DNA of 64,000 bases from Flavobacterium swingsii (GTDB taxonomy: Bacteria > Bacteroidota > Bacteroidia > Flavobacteriales > Flavobacteriaceae), in contig NZ_FOJT01000003.1 of NCBI RefSeq assembly GCF_900111965.1, positions 62,001 through 126,000 of the forward strand, in the 5' to 3' direction. The notes beneath the pieces are model-generated. The model was not told the DNA's origin, did no database searches, and worked only from the letters and a program-made list of their open reading frames with translations. Positions 18,057 to 26,357 of this stretch are shown here, piece after piece. The position numbers were made by a program, and so were the translations under genes. How positions within the stretch are numbered: the stretch's first letter is position 1; each line of letters begins with the position of its first letter.

Positions 18057-19076
18057 ATGAAAGGAGTATTACTCGTAAATCTAGGTTCGCCAGAAAGCCC
18101 AACGCCAAAAGATGTTAAGCCATATTTAGATGAATTTTTGATGGACAAATATGTGATTGATGTCCCATATTTATTAAGAGCATTATTAGTTAGGGGAATT
18201 ATTTTAAGAAAAAGACCAGAGAAATCTGCCGAAGCCTATGCTAAAATTTGGACACCCGAAGGTTCTCCGCTTATCGTGTTTTCGAAAAAAATGCACGAAA
18301 AAGTCAAAGTCCTAACAGACATTCCTGTTTCATTAGCGATGCGTTACGGAACGATGACAATTCTAAAAGGCCTACAAGAATTAAAAGACAAAGGTGTGAC
18401 CGATGTAATGCTTTTCCCATTGTATCCGCAACACGCAATGGCATCTACAACGACAATTTTAGTTTTGGCAGAAGAACTTCGCAAGAAACATTTTCCAGAA
18501 ATGAAGTTTACGAATGTACCCGCTTTTTACAACAAACCAGATTATATAAAAGCACTGTCTAATTCGATAAAAAAACATTTAGAGAATTTCGATTACGACC
18601 ATTTGTTGTTTTCTTATCACGGAATTCCAGAACGCCATATTCGCAAGACTGACATTACCAAATCGCATTGCAAAATAGATGGTTCTTGTTGCAACACGCC
18701 ATCTCCAGCACATGAATTTTGTTACCGTCATCAGTGTTACGAAACCACAAAACAAGTGGTGAAATTGTTAGGAATTTCTGAGGACAAATATAGTCAAACA
18801 TTTCAATCACGATTGGCGGGTGACAAATGGTTAGAACCTTATACCGATGTTGAAATTAATAAAATGCCCGAAAAAGGGATCAAAAAATTAGCCGTTGTAA
18901 CACCAGCTTTCGTATCCGATTGTTTAGAAACATTAGAAGAAATCGCAATGGAAGCCAATCACCAATTTAAGGAACATGGTGGCGAAGAATTTATGGCAAT
19001 TCCTTGTATGAATGACGAAGACGAATGGTGCGAAGTGGTTGCGAATTGGATTAAGGATTTTCAGAAGAAAGACTAA
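18057..19076 (+). CDS. hemH: Ferrochelatase
   Basis: 339 residues. Inserts Fe2+ into a porphyrin ring as the last step of haem synthesis. The N-terminal motif GVLLVNLGSPESPTP, the metal-inserting histidine in LFSYHGIPERH (about residue 185) and the acidic motif SDCLETLEEI (about 285) are intact. Four cysteines cluster within about 25 residues between 204 and 230 (CKIDGSCC, FCYRHQCYE); some bacterial ferrochelatases carry an iron-sulfur cluster, but whether these residues do so here cannot be said. It begins the plus-strand half of the haem locus and is followed by hemJ after 32 bases. Confidence 0.96.
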   Translation: MKGVLLVNLGSPESPTPKDVKPYLDEFLMDKYVIDVPYLLRALLVRGIILRKRPEKSAEAYAKIWTPEGSPLIVFSKKMHEKVKVLTDIPVSLAMRYGTMTILKGLQELKDKGVTDVMLFPLYPQHAMASTTTILVLAEELRKKHFPEMKFTNVPAFYNKPDYIKALSNSIKKHLENFDYDHLLFSYHGIPERHIRKTDITKSHCKIDGSCCNTPSPAHEFCYRHQCYETTKQVVKLLGISEDKYSQTFQSRLAGDKWLEPYTDVEINKMPEKGIKKLAVVTPAFVSDCLETLEEIAMEANHQFKEHGGEEFMAIPCMNDEDEWCEVVANWIKDFQKKD

Positions 19077-19108
19077 AAATAATAGCCAGATAGATAATAG
19101 ATTTAACA

Positions 19109-19651
19109 ATGGAATACTACAATTACATAAAATCGCTACACTTAATTTTTGTAATCACTTGGTTTGCAGGGTTGTTCTATATTGTTAGATTGTTTGTTTA
19201 TCAAATTGAAGCCAACGAAAAACCTTCGCCAGAAAAGGAAATTTTATTGAAGCAATACAAAATAATGACTTACCGATTATGGTATATTATTACTTGGCCA
19301 AGTGCAATTTTAGCCACATTTTTTGCTGTTTGGTTATTAATATTAATGCCTGTTTGGTTGCAAATGCCTTGGATGCACGTAAAACTTGGCTTTGTTTTTC
19401 TTTTGTTTTTATACCATTTAAAATGTCATCAAATTTATAATCAATTGCAAAAAGACGAATTCAAATATTCTTCAAACTTTATGCGATTGTGGAACGAAGG
19501 AGCCACATTAATACTATTTGCTGTTGTTTTTTTAGTAATTTTAAAAAATGCTTTCAACTGGATTTATGGAGTAATAGGAATCTTTTTATTTTCAATAATC
19601 ATTATGCTGGGATTTAAGTTTTACAAACGAATAAGAGAAAAAAATCAATAA
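19109..19651 (+). CDS. hemJ: HemJ-type protoporphyrinogen IX oxidase
   Basis: 180 residues with four to five membrane spans. Family UPF0093/HemJ oxidises protoporphyrinogen IX to protoporphyrin IX and probably passes electrons into the respiratory chain. Seen: the conserved N-terminal KSLHLIFVITWFAGLFYIVRLFVY with its histidine near residue 11, and the WMHVKLGFVFLL motif with the conserved lysine near 93. No HemG or HemY gene is nearby. The position directly after hemH supports the call, since this enzyme acts just before ferrochelatase. Its stop codon abuts the next ATG with no gap. Confidence 0.9.
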   Translation: MEYYNYIKSLHLIFVITWFAGLFYIVRLFVYQIEANEKPSPEKEILLKQYKIMTYRLWYIITWPSAILATFFAVWLLILMPVWLQMPWMHVKLGFVFLLFLYHLKCHQIYNQLQKDEFKYSSNFMRLWNEGATLILFAVVFLVILKNAFNWIYGVIGIFLFSIIIMLGFKFYKRIREKNQ

Positions 19652-21127
19652 ATGAATTCCATTTTTAAAGTTAAAAGTTGGTCATTGCGTGTAAGAATCT
19701 TTTTGTCGATGATTCTTATAACCTTGATATCTTCTATTTTAATTGCGGGTGTTTCGTTAATTCATTTCCAAATCGAAAGCAAAGAATACAATCAAGAATT
19801 ACTTATAAATAAAGAAAACCAGATAAAACAACACCTTCAGTACGTGTTGGCAATTACACCACATCCTTTAACTACGTTTAATATTCCATCGATATTTAAA
19901 GATAAAATTTTCGAAATTTCAGACATTCACAATATTGAAATAGATATGTATGACCTGAACGGAAGATTACTGACAACTTCGAATGCACCAATGATTCAAG
20001 GGCAAATCTCTCCAAATATTTCGGATTCGATTCTTACTAAAGTGAAGCAATCTAAAAAAAACAGGTATGTAGATATTGCTGAAAGCAAAGGGAATAAATT
20101 TCAATTTTCTTATAGTTATCTGATGGATTATGTAGAAAAAAAACCCATCGGAATTATCCGATTGCCTTATAAAGAAGACAACACATTTTATCAGAAACAA
20201 ATAGAAGAGTTCCTAAAAATTTTTGGGTTTGTATACTTTGCCATGTTTGTTATTTCTATTTGGATCGCCTTATACTTATCTCGATATATTACCAAATCGT
20301 TAGAAACAATTTCGAATAGACTAACCAAAACAAGTCTAACCGAAAAAAACAAGAAAATAGAACTGGTTAGCAACAGTTACGAAATAGATAAATTGGTTAA
20401 ATCATATAACAATATGATTGATGAACTAGAAGAAAGTGCCAACAAATTAGCACAAAGCGAACGTGAAGGAGCTTGGCGAGAAATGGCAAAACAAGTGGCA
20501 CATGAGATTAAAAACCCGCTAACACCTATGCGACTAACGGTGCAGAGTTATCAGCGAAAATTTGATCCTTTAGATCCAAATGTTAATCAGAAACTGAATG
20601 ATTACTCGAAAACATTAATACAGCAAATAGACACGATGAGTGCTGTGGCTTCAGCATTTTCTAACTTTGCATCGATGCCAGCACAACAAAATGAAACTAT
20701 AAATGTGGTCGATGTGGTTAAATTGTCACTAGATATTTTTAATGAAGATTTTATCGAATTTTATTCCAGTTCAGACGAAATTATTACCAAAATAGACCGA
20801 ACACAACTCATACGAATTATCACCAATTTGGTTAAAAATGCCTCGCAAGCCATTCCGGAAGAACAAGAAATTAAGAAGATTTCGGTTTCGGTAAATAAAG
20901 AATCTGACAATGCTGTAATTACCGTAAAAGATAACGGAAAAGGAATCGCAATAGCAGATTTTGATAGAATTTTCGAACCAAAATTTACCACAAAATCTAG
21001 CGGAATGGGATTAGGATTGGGAATTATAAAAAACATTATCGAAAATTATAACGGAACCATTACTTTTACTTCTAAAATAAATAAAGGAACAACATTTACT
21101 GTTTCATTACCTATAACAAATCAATAA
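19652..21127 (+). CDS. Membrane sensor histidine kinase (NtrY-like), orphan
   Basis: 491 residues. Two transmembrane helices (about 12-38 and 186-212) enclose a ~150-residue periplasmic sensor domain. A HAMP linker follows, then a HisKA dimerisation helix with the phospho-acceptor in QVAHEIKNPLTPMR (about residue 285) and a HATPase with N box NLVKNASQA, G1 DNGKGI and G2 GMGLGLGI. No response regulator is next to it. It starts on the base after the hemJ stop, so it is translated with the haem genes. Its signal and partner cannot be read from sequence. Confidence 0.92.
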   Translation: MNSIFKVKSWSLRVRIFLSMILITLISSILIAGVSLIHFQIESKEYNQELLINKENQIKQHLQYVLAITPHPLTTFNIPSIFKDKIFEISDIHNIEIDMYDLNGRLLTTSNAPMIQGQISPNISDSILTKVKQSKKNRYVDIAESKGNKFQFSYSYLMDYVEKKPIGIIRLPYKEDNTFYQKQIEEFLKIFGFVYFAMFVISIWIALYLSRYITKSLETISNRLTKTSLTEKNKKIELVSNSYEIDKLVKSYNNMIDELEESANKLAQSEREGAWREMAKQVAHEIKNPLTPMRLTVQSYQRKFDPLDPNVNQKLNDYSKTLIQQIDTMSAVASAFSNFASMPAQQNETINVVDVVKLSLDIFNEDFIEFYSSSDEIITKIDRTQLIRIITNLVKNASQAIPEEQEIKKISVSVNKESDNAVITVKDNGKGIAIADFDRIFEPKFTTKSSGMGLGLGIIKNIIENYNGTITFTSKINKGTTFTVSLPITNQ

Positions 21128-21130
21128 ATT

Positions 21131-21913
21131 ATGGCATTAGAAAACATTATTATCGAACACGAAAAAGGAATTGCAACCATTTTTATAAACCGACCTGAGA
21201 AACTAAATGCGCTAAATAAAGCTACAATTCAGGAACTACACGAAACACTACAATTAGCCGATAAAAACTCAGAAATTAAAGTACTAATCATCACAGGAAG
21301 TGGCGAAAAAGCGTTTGTGGCTGGTGCCGATATTTCAGAATTTGCTCATTTTTCAGACAAAGAAGGCGCCATGTTAGCCGCAAAAGGACAAGAAATCTTA
21401 TTCGATTTTATCGAAAACATGAAAACACCAGTTATTGCAGCCATCAATGGTTTTGCATTAGGTGGTGGATTAGAATTGGCCATGTCTTGTCATTTCCGTA
21501 TCGCTTCAGATAATGCAAAAATGGGATTGCCAGAAACTTCACTAGGTGTAATTCCTGGCTACGGAGGAACACAACGTTTGCCACAATTGATAGGTAAAGG
21601 TCGCGCTATGGAAATGATTATGACCGCAGGAATGATTGATGCTCCAACGGCAAAAGCATACGGATTAGTAAATCACGTTGTTCCACAAGCGGATTTAATG
21701 TCAACTTATATGACAATTGCCGATAAAATTATGAGAAATTCGCCAGCAGCTATTTCTAAAGCGATTGAAGCGATAAATGCCAATTACAAAGACGGTACCA
21801 ATGGTTTTGATGTAGAAATTAAAGCCTTCGGTGAGTGTTTTGCTACCGATGATTTTAAAGAAGGAACCATTGCATTTTTAGAAAAAAGAAGAGCAGTATT
21901 TACTGGAAAATAA
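21131..21913 (+). CDS. Enoyl-CoA hydratase/isomerase family protein
   Basis: 260 residues, a single crotonase domain. The oxyanion-hole segments AGADISEFA (about 65) and NGFALGGGLELAMSCHFRIA (about 98-118), and the catalytic glutamates in the region LPETSLGVIPGYGGTQRL (about 132-150), match enoyl-CoA hydratases that hydrate trans-2-enoyl-CoA in fatty-acid oxidation. The exact substrate chain length is not set by sequence. It follows the histidine kinase by 3 bases, so it is in the same transcript. It ends 8 bases from the convergent HD gene with no visible terminator. Confidence 0.92.
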   Translation: MALENIIIEHEKGIATIFINRPEKLNALNKATIQELHETLQLADKNSEIKVLIITGSGEKAFVAGADISEFAHFSDKEGAMLAAKGQEILFDFIENMKTPVIAAINGFALGGGLELAMSCHFRIASDNAKMGLPETSLGVIPGYGGTQRLPQLIGKGRAMEMIMTAGMIDAPTAKAYGLVNHVVPQADLMSTYMTIADKIMRNSPAAISKAIEAINANYKDGTNGFDVEIKAFGECFATDDFKEGTIAFLEKRRAVFTGK

Positions 21914-21921
21914 GCTAAAAC

Positions 21922-22569
21922 TTATCGTTCTCCATTCCATTCCAAAAGAAATTGCTCAATAAATGTTTCCATATAATGGTGGCGTTCTTGGGCAATTTTT
22001 TTTCCAGTTTCGGTATTCATTTTGTCTTTTAGCAAAAGCAATTTTTCGTAAAAATGATTCAATGTTGGCGATTCAGAATTTTTGTATTCTTCTTTATTCA
22101 TAGTAAGATTTGGAAGAATTTCTGGATTGTATAACTGACGATTTTTAAAACCTCCATAATTGAAAGTCCTTGCAATTCCTATCGCTCCAATCGCATCTAA
22201 TCTGTCGGCATCTTGAACAATTTCTAATTCTTTCGATGTGAATTTTTTATCGAAATTCCCGCCTTTGAAAGAAATATTTTCGATAATATTAATGACATGA
22301 CTAATTATTTCTTCCGAAACCCCTTCGGATTCTAGGAATTCTCTAGCCACTTTTGGACCAACACTTTCGTCGCCATTATGAAATTTACTATCAGCAATAT
22401 CGTGTAATAATGCACCGAGTTTTACAACAATCTCATCACATTTTTCGGTCGAAGCAATTAGAATTGAATTTTTATAAACACGTTCTATATGAAACCAGTC
22501 GTGTCCGCCTTCGGCATTTTCTAGCTTTTGTTTTACAAATAGAATGGTTTTATTAATAATATTTTCCAT
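21922..22569 (-). CDS. HD-domain phosphohydrolase (YedJ-like)
   Basis: 215 residues. Metal-dependent phosphohydrolase of the HD superfamily. The ligands are H in DWFHIERV (about residue 27), the HD pair in LLHDIADS (about 60), H in SHVINIIENISF, and D in QDADRLDAIGAIGIART. This matches the YedJ/YpgQ-type stand-alone HD proteins, some of which hydrolyse nucleotides. No other domain is present. Transcribed alone; its upstream region begins at the terminator of the desaturase gene. Confidence 0.85.
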   Translation of the reverse strand: MENIINKTILFVKQKLENAEGGHDWFHIERVYKNSILIASTEKCDEIVVKLGALLHDIADSKFHNGDESVGPKVAREFLESEGVSEEIISHVINIIENISFKGGNFDKKFTSKELEIVQDADRLDAIGAIGIARTFNYGGFKNRQLYNPEILPNLTMNKEEYKNSESPTLNHFYEKLLLLKDKMNTETGKKIAQERHHYMETFIEQFLLEWNGER

Positions 22570-22587
22570 AATTTATATTTTACAAAA

Positions 22588-22612
22588 AATCCTTTCTTTT
22601 GGGAAAGGATTT
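22588..22612 (-). terminator. Terminator after the acyl-ACP desaturase
   Basis: On the minus strand AAATCCTTTC and GAAAGGATTT pair around a 5-base loop and are followed by a T run. It lies 28 bases beyond the desaturase stop. Confidence 0.75.
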
Positions 22613-22640
22613 AGTCTATTTTCTATTATCTCAAAGTCTT

Positions 22641-23630
22641 TTATCTTGTCAAAGCTGGTTCTACCCATTTAAAGACTTGAGATTCAGCAGGAATAACCAA
22701 TCTTTCAGAAACTTTAGCCATTCTTGCAGGCAATTTCATCAAATAATCACGTGCTTTTTCGGCTTCATCAGTAAGACCAGAAAGTTTTTCTATTTCCCAT
22801 TTTTCTATTAGTTTTTGCATAATATCTACATAATCAGAAGCAGTGTAAACACCAATTCGTTGTGCAGAATCAGAAAAATTTAAGAATGCGGAACTTATTT
22901 TTTCGCCAGATTCACGAAGAAATTGCGCTGGCATGACAATTTTTTGTTTCATCATATAATTGAAAGCCAAAAGCATTTCGCTTGGGTCGACTTTAAAAAT
23001 CTGAGTCACAAATTCTGAATAAGCATGATGGTGACGCATTTCGTCGCCAGCAATCATTTTGCATATTTTAGATAATTTATTGTCACCATATTGCTTTGCA
23101 ATTTGCGAAACTCTATTGTGAGAAATATAGGTTGCTAACTCCTGAAAACTAGTATAAACGAAATTTTTGTAAGGATCACGACCCGTCCCAATATCGAAAC
23201 CATCGGCAATAAGATGTTGTGTAGTAATTTCTATCTCGCGCATGTTTACACGACCAGACAAGTACAAGTATTTGTTTAGCAAATCACCGTGACGGTTTTC
23301 TTCTCCAGTCCATTGTCGAACCCATTTAGACCAACCATTTTGCTCTACTTGTCCTACACCATCTACGTCCATAAGCCAAGATTCGTAGGTTGGCAAAGCT
23401 TCTTCGGTAATAGTATCTCCTACAAGAGTTACCCAGAAATCATAAGGTAAATCTTTGGCTATTTCTCTTAATTCTTTTACTTCTTCAAAGAAAGTTTCAC
23501 TTTCAGAATTGGGTAAAAAATCGGTTGGTTGCCATATTTTTTCTATCGGAATTAAATATTGGTCAACAAATCCGTCAATTTTGTTTTCTAGAAATTGCAT
23601 AACTTCTAGACGTATGTTTTTTGTAGACAT
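22641..23630 (-). CDS. Soluble acyl-[acyl-carrier-protein] desaturase
   Basis: 329 residues. Plant-type (FAB2 family) di-iron desaturase that introduces a cis double bond into acyl-ACP. The two ligand motifs EENRH (about residue 130) and DEMRHH (about 215) give the E-x2-H pairs of the di-iron site; a further Glu is in NGWSKWVRQW-EE. No membrane span is present, so it is cytosolic, unlike membrane DesA enzymes. A PlsC-type acyltransferase lies 34 bases upstream in the same direction, so unsaturated-acyl production and lipid assembly may be co-expressed. Confidence 0.9.
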   Translation of the reverse strand: MSTKNIRLEVMQFLENKIDGFVDQYLIPIEKIWQPTDFLPNSESETFFEEVKELREIAKDLPYDFWVTLVGDTITEEALPTYESWLMDVDGVGQVEQNGWSKWVRQWTGEENRHGDLLNKYLYLSGRVNMREIEITTQHLIADGFDIGTGRDPYKNFVYTSFQELATYISHNRVSQIAKQYGDNKLSKICKMIAGDEMRHHHAYSEFVTQIFKVDPSEMLLAFNYMMKQKIVMPAQFLRESGEKISSAFLNFSDSAQRIGVYTASDYVDIMQKLIEKWEIEKLSGLTDEAEKARDYLMKLPARMAKVSERLVIPAESQVFKWVEPALTR

Positions 23631-23664
23631 TATAATTTTAGATTTTAGATTTCGTTAAATCTAG

Positions 23665-24399
23665 TTATACTTTTATTGATTGAGTCACGGCGTTTTCTGT
23701 TTTTATCATTAATTCTTCAAACGGAAAATCTTTTACAGCAATGGCTTCGTGGATTATAAATTGTAATTTGTTTCCTAATCCCATCGGAAAACTTCCAAAT
23801 TTAACCATTTTCCAAGAATTATTTATAGTTATTGGAACAATATAAGCAGATGGAGCATATTTGCACAACATTTTGAGTCCGCTTTCGGCAAATTTCTTAG
23901 GTTCTCCAGTTTTGCTTCTGGTTCCTTCTGGGAAAATTACTGCCGAACGTTTGTTTTTTTCAATATATTTTGACAATTGACCAATCATTGAAATGGCTTG
24001 TTTTGGGTCTTTTCTATCAATAAGAACAGAACCGCCATGTCGTAAATTGAAAGAAACACTCGGAACACCTTTCCCTAATTCTTTTTTGCTCACAAATTTT
24101 GCGTGAAAACGGCGTAAAAACCAAATTATAGCAACAATATCATACAAACTCTGATGGTTGGCAACAAAAATAATAGGAACATTTTTAGGAATCGAATCTT
24201 TGTTTTCGAACTTATAGGTTGTTCCTAAAAGATTGGTACATTTTACCAAACAAAAGTTCAAATAATCGACACTTTTTTTATGTGCTTGATAGCCAAAAAT
24301 GTTTAAACAAATCCATTGTATAGGATGAAAAATAAGTAAACAAGCTATAAAAAAAAGGTAATATATAATAGATATAGGATATGATATAAATTTTTCCAT
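23665..24399 (-). CDS. plsC: 1-acyl-sn-glycerol-3-phosphate acyltransferase (PlsC type)
   Basis: 244 residues from the ATG at 24399; an in-frame TTG at 24420 exists but is less likely. Acylates lysophosphatidic acid to phosphatidic acid at the inner membrane. An N-terminal hydrophobic segment (about 8-30), the catalytic HX4D motif in VANHQSLYDI (about 80-88) and the glycerol-phosphate-binding FPEGTRSKTG (about 156) are present. It lies upstream of the desaturase gene, with which it probably forms an operon. Confidence 0.9.
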   Translation of the reverse strand: MEKFISYPISIIYYLFFIACLLIFHPIQWICLNIFGYQAHKKSVDYLNFCLVKCTNLLGTTYKFENKDSIPKNVPIIFVANHQSLYDIVAIIWFLRRFHAKFVSKKELGKGVPSVSFNLRHGGSVLIDRKDPKQAISMIGQLSKYIEKNKRSAVIFPEGTRSKTGEPKKFAESGLKMLCKYAPSAYIVPITINNSWKMVKFGSFPMGLGNKLQFIIHEAIAVKDFPFEELMIKTENAVTQSIKV

Positions 24400-24433
24400 T
24401 TTGTTAGAAATTTTTCCCAAAGATACTTTTTTA

Positions 24434-24462
24434 AATAAAAAAAACCACGCCGAAACGTGGTT
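24434..24462 (-). terminator. Terminator after the bacilliredoxin gene
   Basis: On the minus strand AACCACG-TTTCGG-CGTGGTT is followed by a run of eight T. It lies about 20 bases after the stop. Confidence 0.8.
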
Positions 24463-24480
24463 AGATTTATTGGTTTTTAA

Positions 24481-24891
24481 TTAACAAAACTCTGCGTAAG
24501 CGTCTTTTAAATTTTCGGCAATTAGTTCTGCTGGACGACCTTCAATATGATGACGCTCTAGCATGTGAACCAATTCTCCGTCTTTAAACAAAGCCATACA
24601 AGGCGATGATGGAGGGAAAGGAAACATGTGTTTGCGAGCTGCATCTACCGCATCTTTATCGACACCTGCAAAAACAGTAATTAACTGACTAGGTTTTTTT
24701 GCCCCGTCTAAACTCATTTTTGCCCCTGGACGCGCATTTCTTGCTGCACAACCACAAACTGAATTTACAACCACAAGCGTAGTTCCTTCTTTCGCTAAAG
24801 CAGCTTCTACAGCTTCTGCACTATATAAATCTTGAAAGCCAGCCTCTGATAATTCAGCACGCATTGGTTTTACCATTTCTTCTGGATACAT
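24481..24891 (-). CDS. Bacilliredoxin, BrxA/BrxB family
   Basis: 136 residues. Thioredoxin-fold protein that removes bacillithiol from mixed disulfides on proteins. The family-specific CGC active site lies in [16 protein letters not shown] (about residues 52-54), with [17 protein letters not shown] following, as in YphP/YqiW. It ends in a cysteine (AEFC). Bacillithiol is known in Bacteroidota, and a BstA/YfiT-like DinB gene in this window (61551-62099) fits the same thiol system. Monocistronic, with its own terminator. A CAAAGTTA (-7 type) box is at 24915-24922. Confidence 0.92.
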   Translation of the reverse strand: MYPEEMVKPMRAELSEAGFQDLYSAEAVEAALAKEGTTLVVVNSVCGCAARNARPGAKMSLDGAKKPSQLITVFAGVDKDAVDAARKHMFPFPPSSPCMALFKDGELVHMLERHHIEGRPAELIAENLKDAYAEFC

Positions 24892-24980
24892 AATTTTATC
24901 GTTTTATTGAAGTACAAAGTTACAAAGTTTGTAAGCAAGTAATAGAGAAGTTAATAGTTTTTTAACTATCGACTAAGAAT

Positions 24981-25604
24981 TTAAGCATTCATGAGTTCTT
25001 GAAACAGATTTACAAATTCTCCAACATGATAACCATCTACCAATCCGTGGTGAACATGAACAGACATTGACATGGTTTTCTTATCGTTTTCTTCCATCAT
25101 TTTTCCAAAAGAAATTTTTGGGCAACTATCAGGAAAAGTAAAACTTCGGGCATGAGAAAACGAAGTAAAATTTAGCCACGGTAATGCCGAAAAGTGAATC
25201 AAATTTTCTTTAAAATCTCGTGTAATAAGTCCAGTTGTGGTTTGTATTCTGGCGATTTCTGTTTTAGTAATTTCGGCAAAATCACTTATATTATTTGAAT
25301 ATTCCATTAATGAAAAACCAAAAGTTTTGTCCTCGCGCATGATGGTTGCAGAAGCATCGATAGTATCGAAAATGTAAATTTCATCTTCAATTATTCGATA
25401 GCGAAAATTCTCGATAGCATTTACCGCGAGTAATGTTTTGTGTAAGTAATAAGTAAAAAATGAAATGTTTAATTCTTTTGCTTTGTCGTAAGCATTCGTA
25501 CAATCGATGGTTGTTGTGATGCCAAAGAAAGGTTCTTCCATTTGTTTAAAAAACAAGAAATGTTCCTTTCGGTTCCAAGTGTTTAAGTTTAGTTTTTGTT
25601 TCAT
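24981..25604 (-). CDS. Chloramphenicol acetyltransferase-fold protein (CAT type)
   Basis: 207 residues. Trimeric CoA-dependent acyltransferase fold with the catalytic signature HVHHGLVDGYH (about residues 183-193), where the second His is the general base. Length and motif match classical CatA-like proteins (~215 residues). Housekeeping-like chromosomal homologues of this type occur in many Flavobacteriaceae, and resistance cannot be assumed from sequence. It lies 10 bases downstream of a HAD phosphatase in the same direction, which suggests a shared, unknown small-molecule substrate pathway or merely co-transcription. Confidence 0.85.
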   Translation of the reverse strand: MKQKLNLNTWNRKEHFLFFKQMEEPFFGITTTIDCTNAYDKAKELNISFFTYYLHKTLLAVNAIENFRYRIIEDEIYIFDTIDASATIMREDKTFGFSLMEYSNNISDFAEITKTEIARIQTTTGLITRDFKENLIHFSALPWLNFTSFSHARSFTFPDSCPKISFGKMMEENDKKTMSMSVHVHHGLVDGYHVGEFVNLFQELMNA

Positions 25605-25614
25605 TTTTTGAAAG

Positions 25615-26304
25615 TTATTTCAATAAAATTGGCAAAACATCAGTAATTTTTTCTAAAGTTTTAAAGTTCGGATGTTCTACTTTATGACTAATTTTTTCGT
25701 GTTCCCAAGTGGTGTGAAAAGGAATATGAACCGCATAACCTCCAATTCCTAAAACTGGTAAAACATCACTTTTTAGTGAATTTCCTATCATAAAAAATTC
25801 ATCAGCATTTATTTCTAAACGCGTTAATAATTTCTGATAATTAATTTCTTGCTTGTCGGCCATGACTTCAATATGATGAAAATAATGTCCCAAACCTGAC
25901 CGATGCAGCTTGCTTTGTTGGTCTTTTAGGTCGCCTTTTGTAGCTACAATGAGTTTGTATTTTCCGCTTAAAGCTTCTAGAGTTTCTTCGACTCCGTCTA
26001 ATAATTCGATTGGTTTTTGCAGTAATTCTTTTCCGTATTCAATAATTTTCTCAATAATTTCTATCGAAATAGTATTGTCAGAAATTTTCATCGCCGCTTC
26101 AATCATCGAAAGGATATAGCCTTTTATTCCGTAACCGTACAAGTCTAAATTTTCGATTTCTACTTTAAATAATTCTTGCGATAATCCTTGATGTGACAAA
26201 TAATCTTCCATCAAGGCACAGAATTTATGTTCCGTTTCCTGAAAATACGGCTCGTTGACGAATAACGTATCGTCTGCATCGAAAGCGATTACTTTTAGGT
26301 TCAT
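25615..26304 (-). CDS. HAD-superfamily hydrolase
   Basis: 229 residues. Haloacid-dehalogenase fold phosphatase with motif I AFDADDTLFVNE (nucleophile Asp about residue 8), motif II VATKGD (about 120), motif III lysine in the DKQEINYQKLL region, and motif IV FMIGNSLKSDVLP (about 170). The helical cap inserted after motif I is of subclass IA. The physiological substrate is unknown. It is directly upstream of the CAT-fold gene and downstream of metG, separated from metG by the nested palindrome at 26320-26352. Confidence 0.87.
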   Translation of the reverse strand: MNLKVIAFDADDTLFVNEPYFQETEHKFCALMEDYLSHQGLSQELFKVEIENLDLYGYGIKGYILSMIEAAMKISDNTISIEIIEKIIEYGKELLQKPIELLDGVEETLEALSGKYKLIVATKGDLKDQQSKLHRSGLGHYFHHIEVMADKQEINYQKLLTRLEINADEFFMIGNSLKSDVLPVLGIGGYAVHIPFHTTWEHEKISHKVEHPNFKTLEKITDVLPILLK

Positions 26305-26319
26305 GGTATTGTTTGTTTT

Positions 26320-26352
26320 AACCCTCTCAGGGTTTTGAACCCTGAGAGGGTT
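26320..26352. repeat. Nested palindrome, copy 3 of 3 (AACCCT..AGGGTT type)
   Basis: Perfect 15-base arms (26320-26334 and 26338-26352) with loop TTG. The core triplet is CTC/GAG where copy 1 has TTC/GAA, a compensated change. It lies 5 bases after the metG stop, the same position relative to the upstream gene as the other copies. Confidence 0.85.
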
Positions 26353-26357
26353 TTATT

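Noticed and set aside
24981..25604. A chloramphenicol resistance gene
   Set aside because: The fold and the HHxxxDG motif are right, but the gene is part of an ordinary two-gene chromosomal unit with a HAD phosphatase and shows no mobile context. Resistance cannot be claimed.
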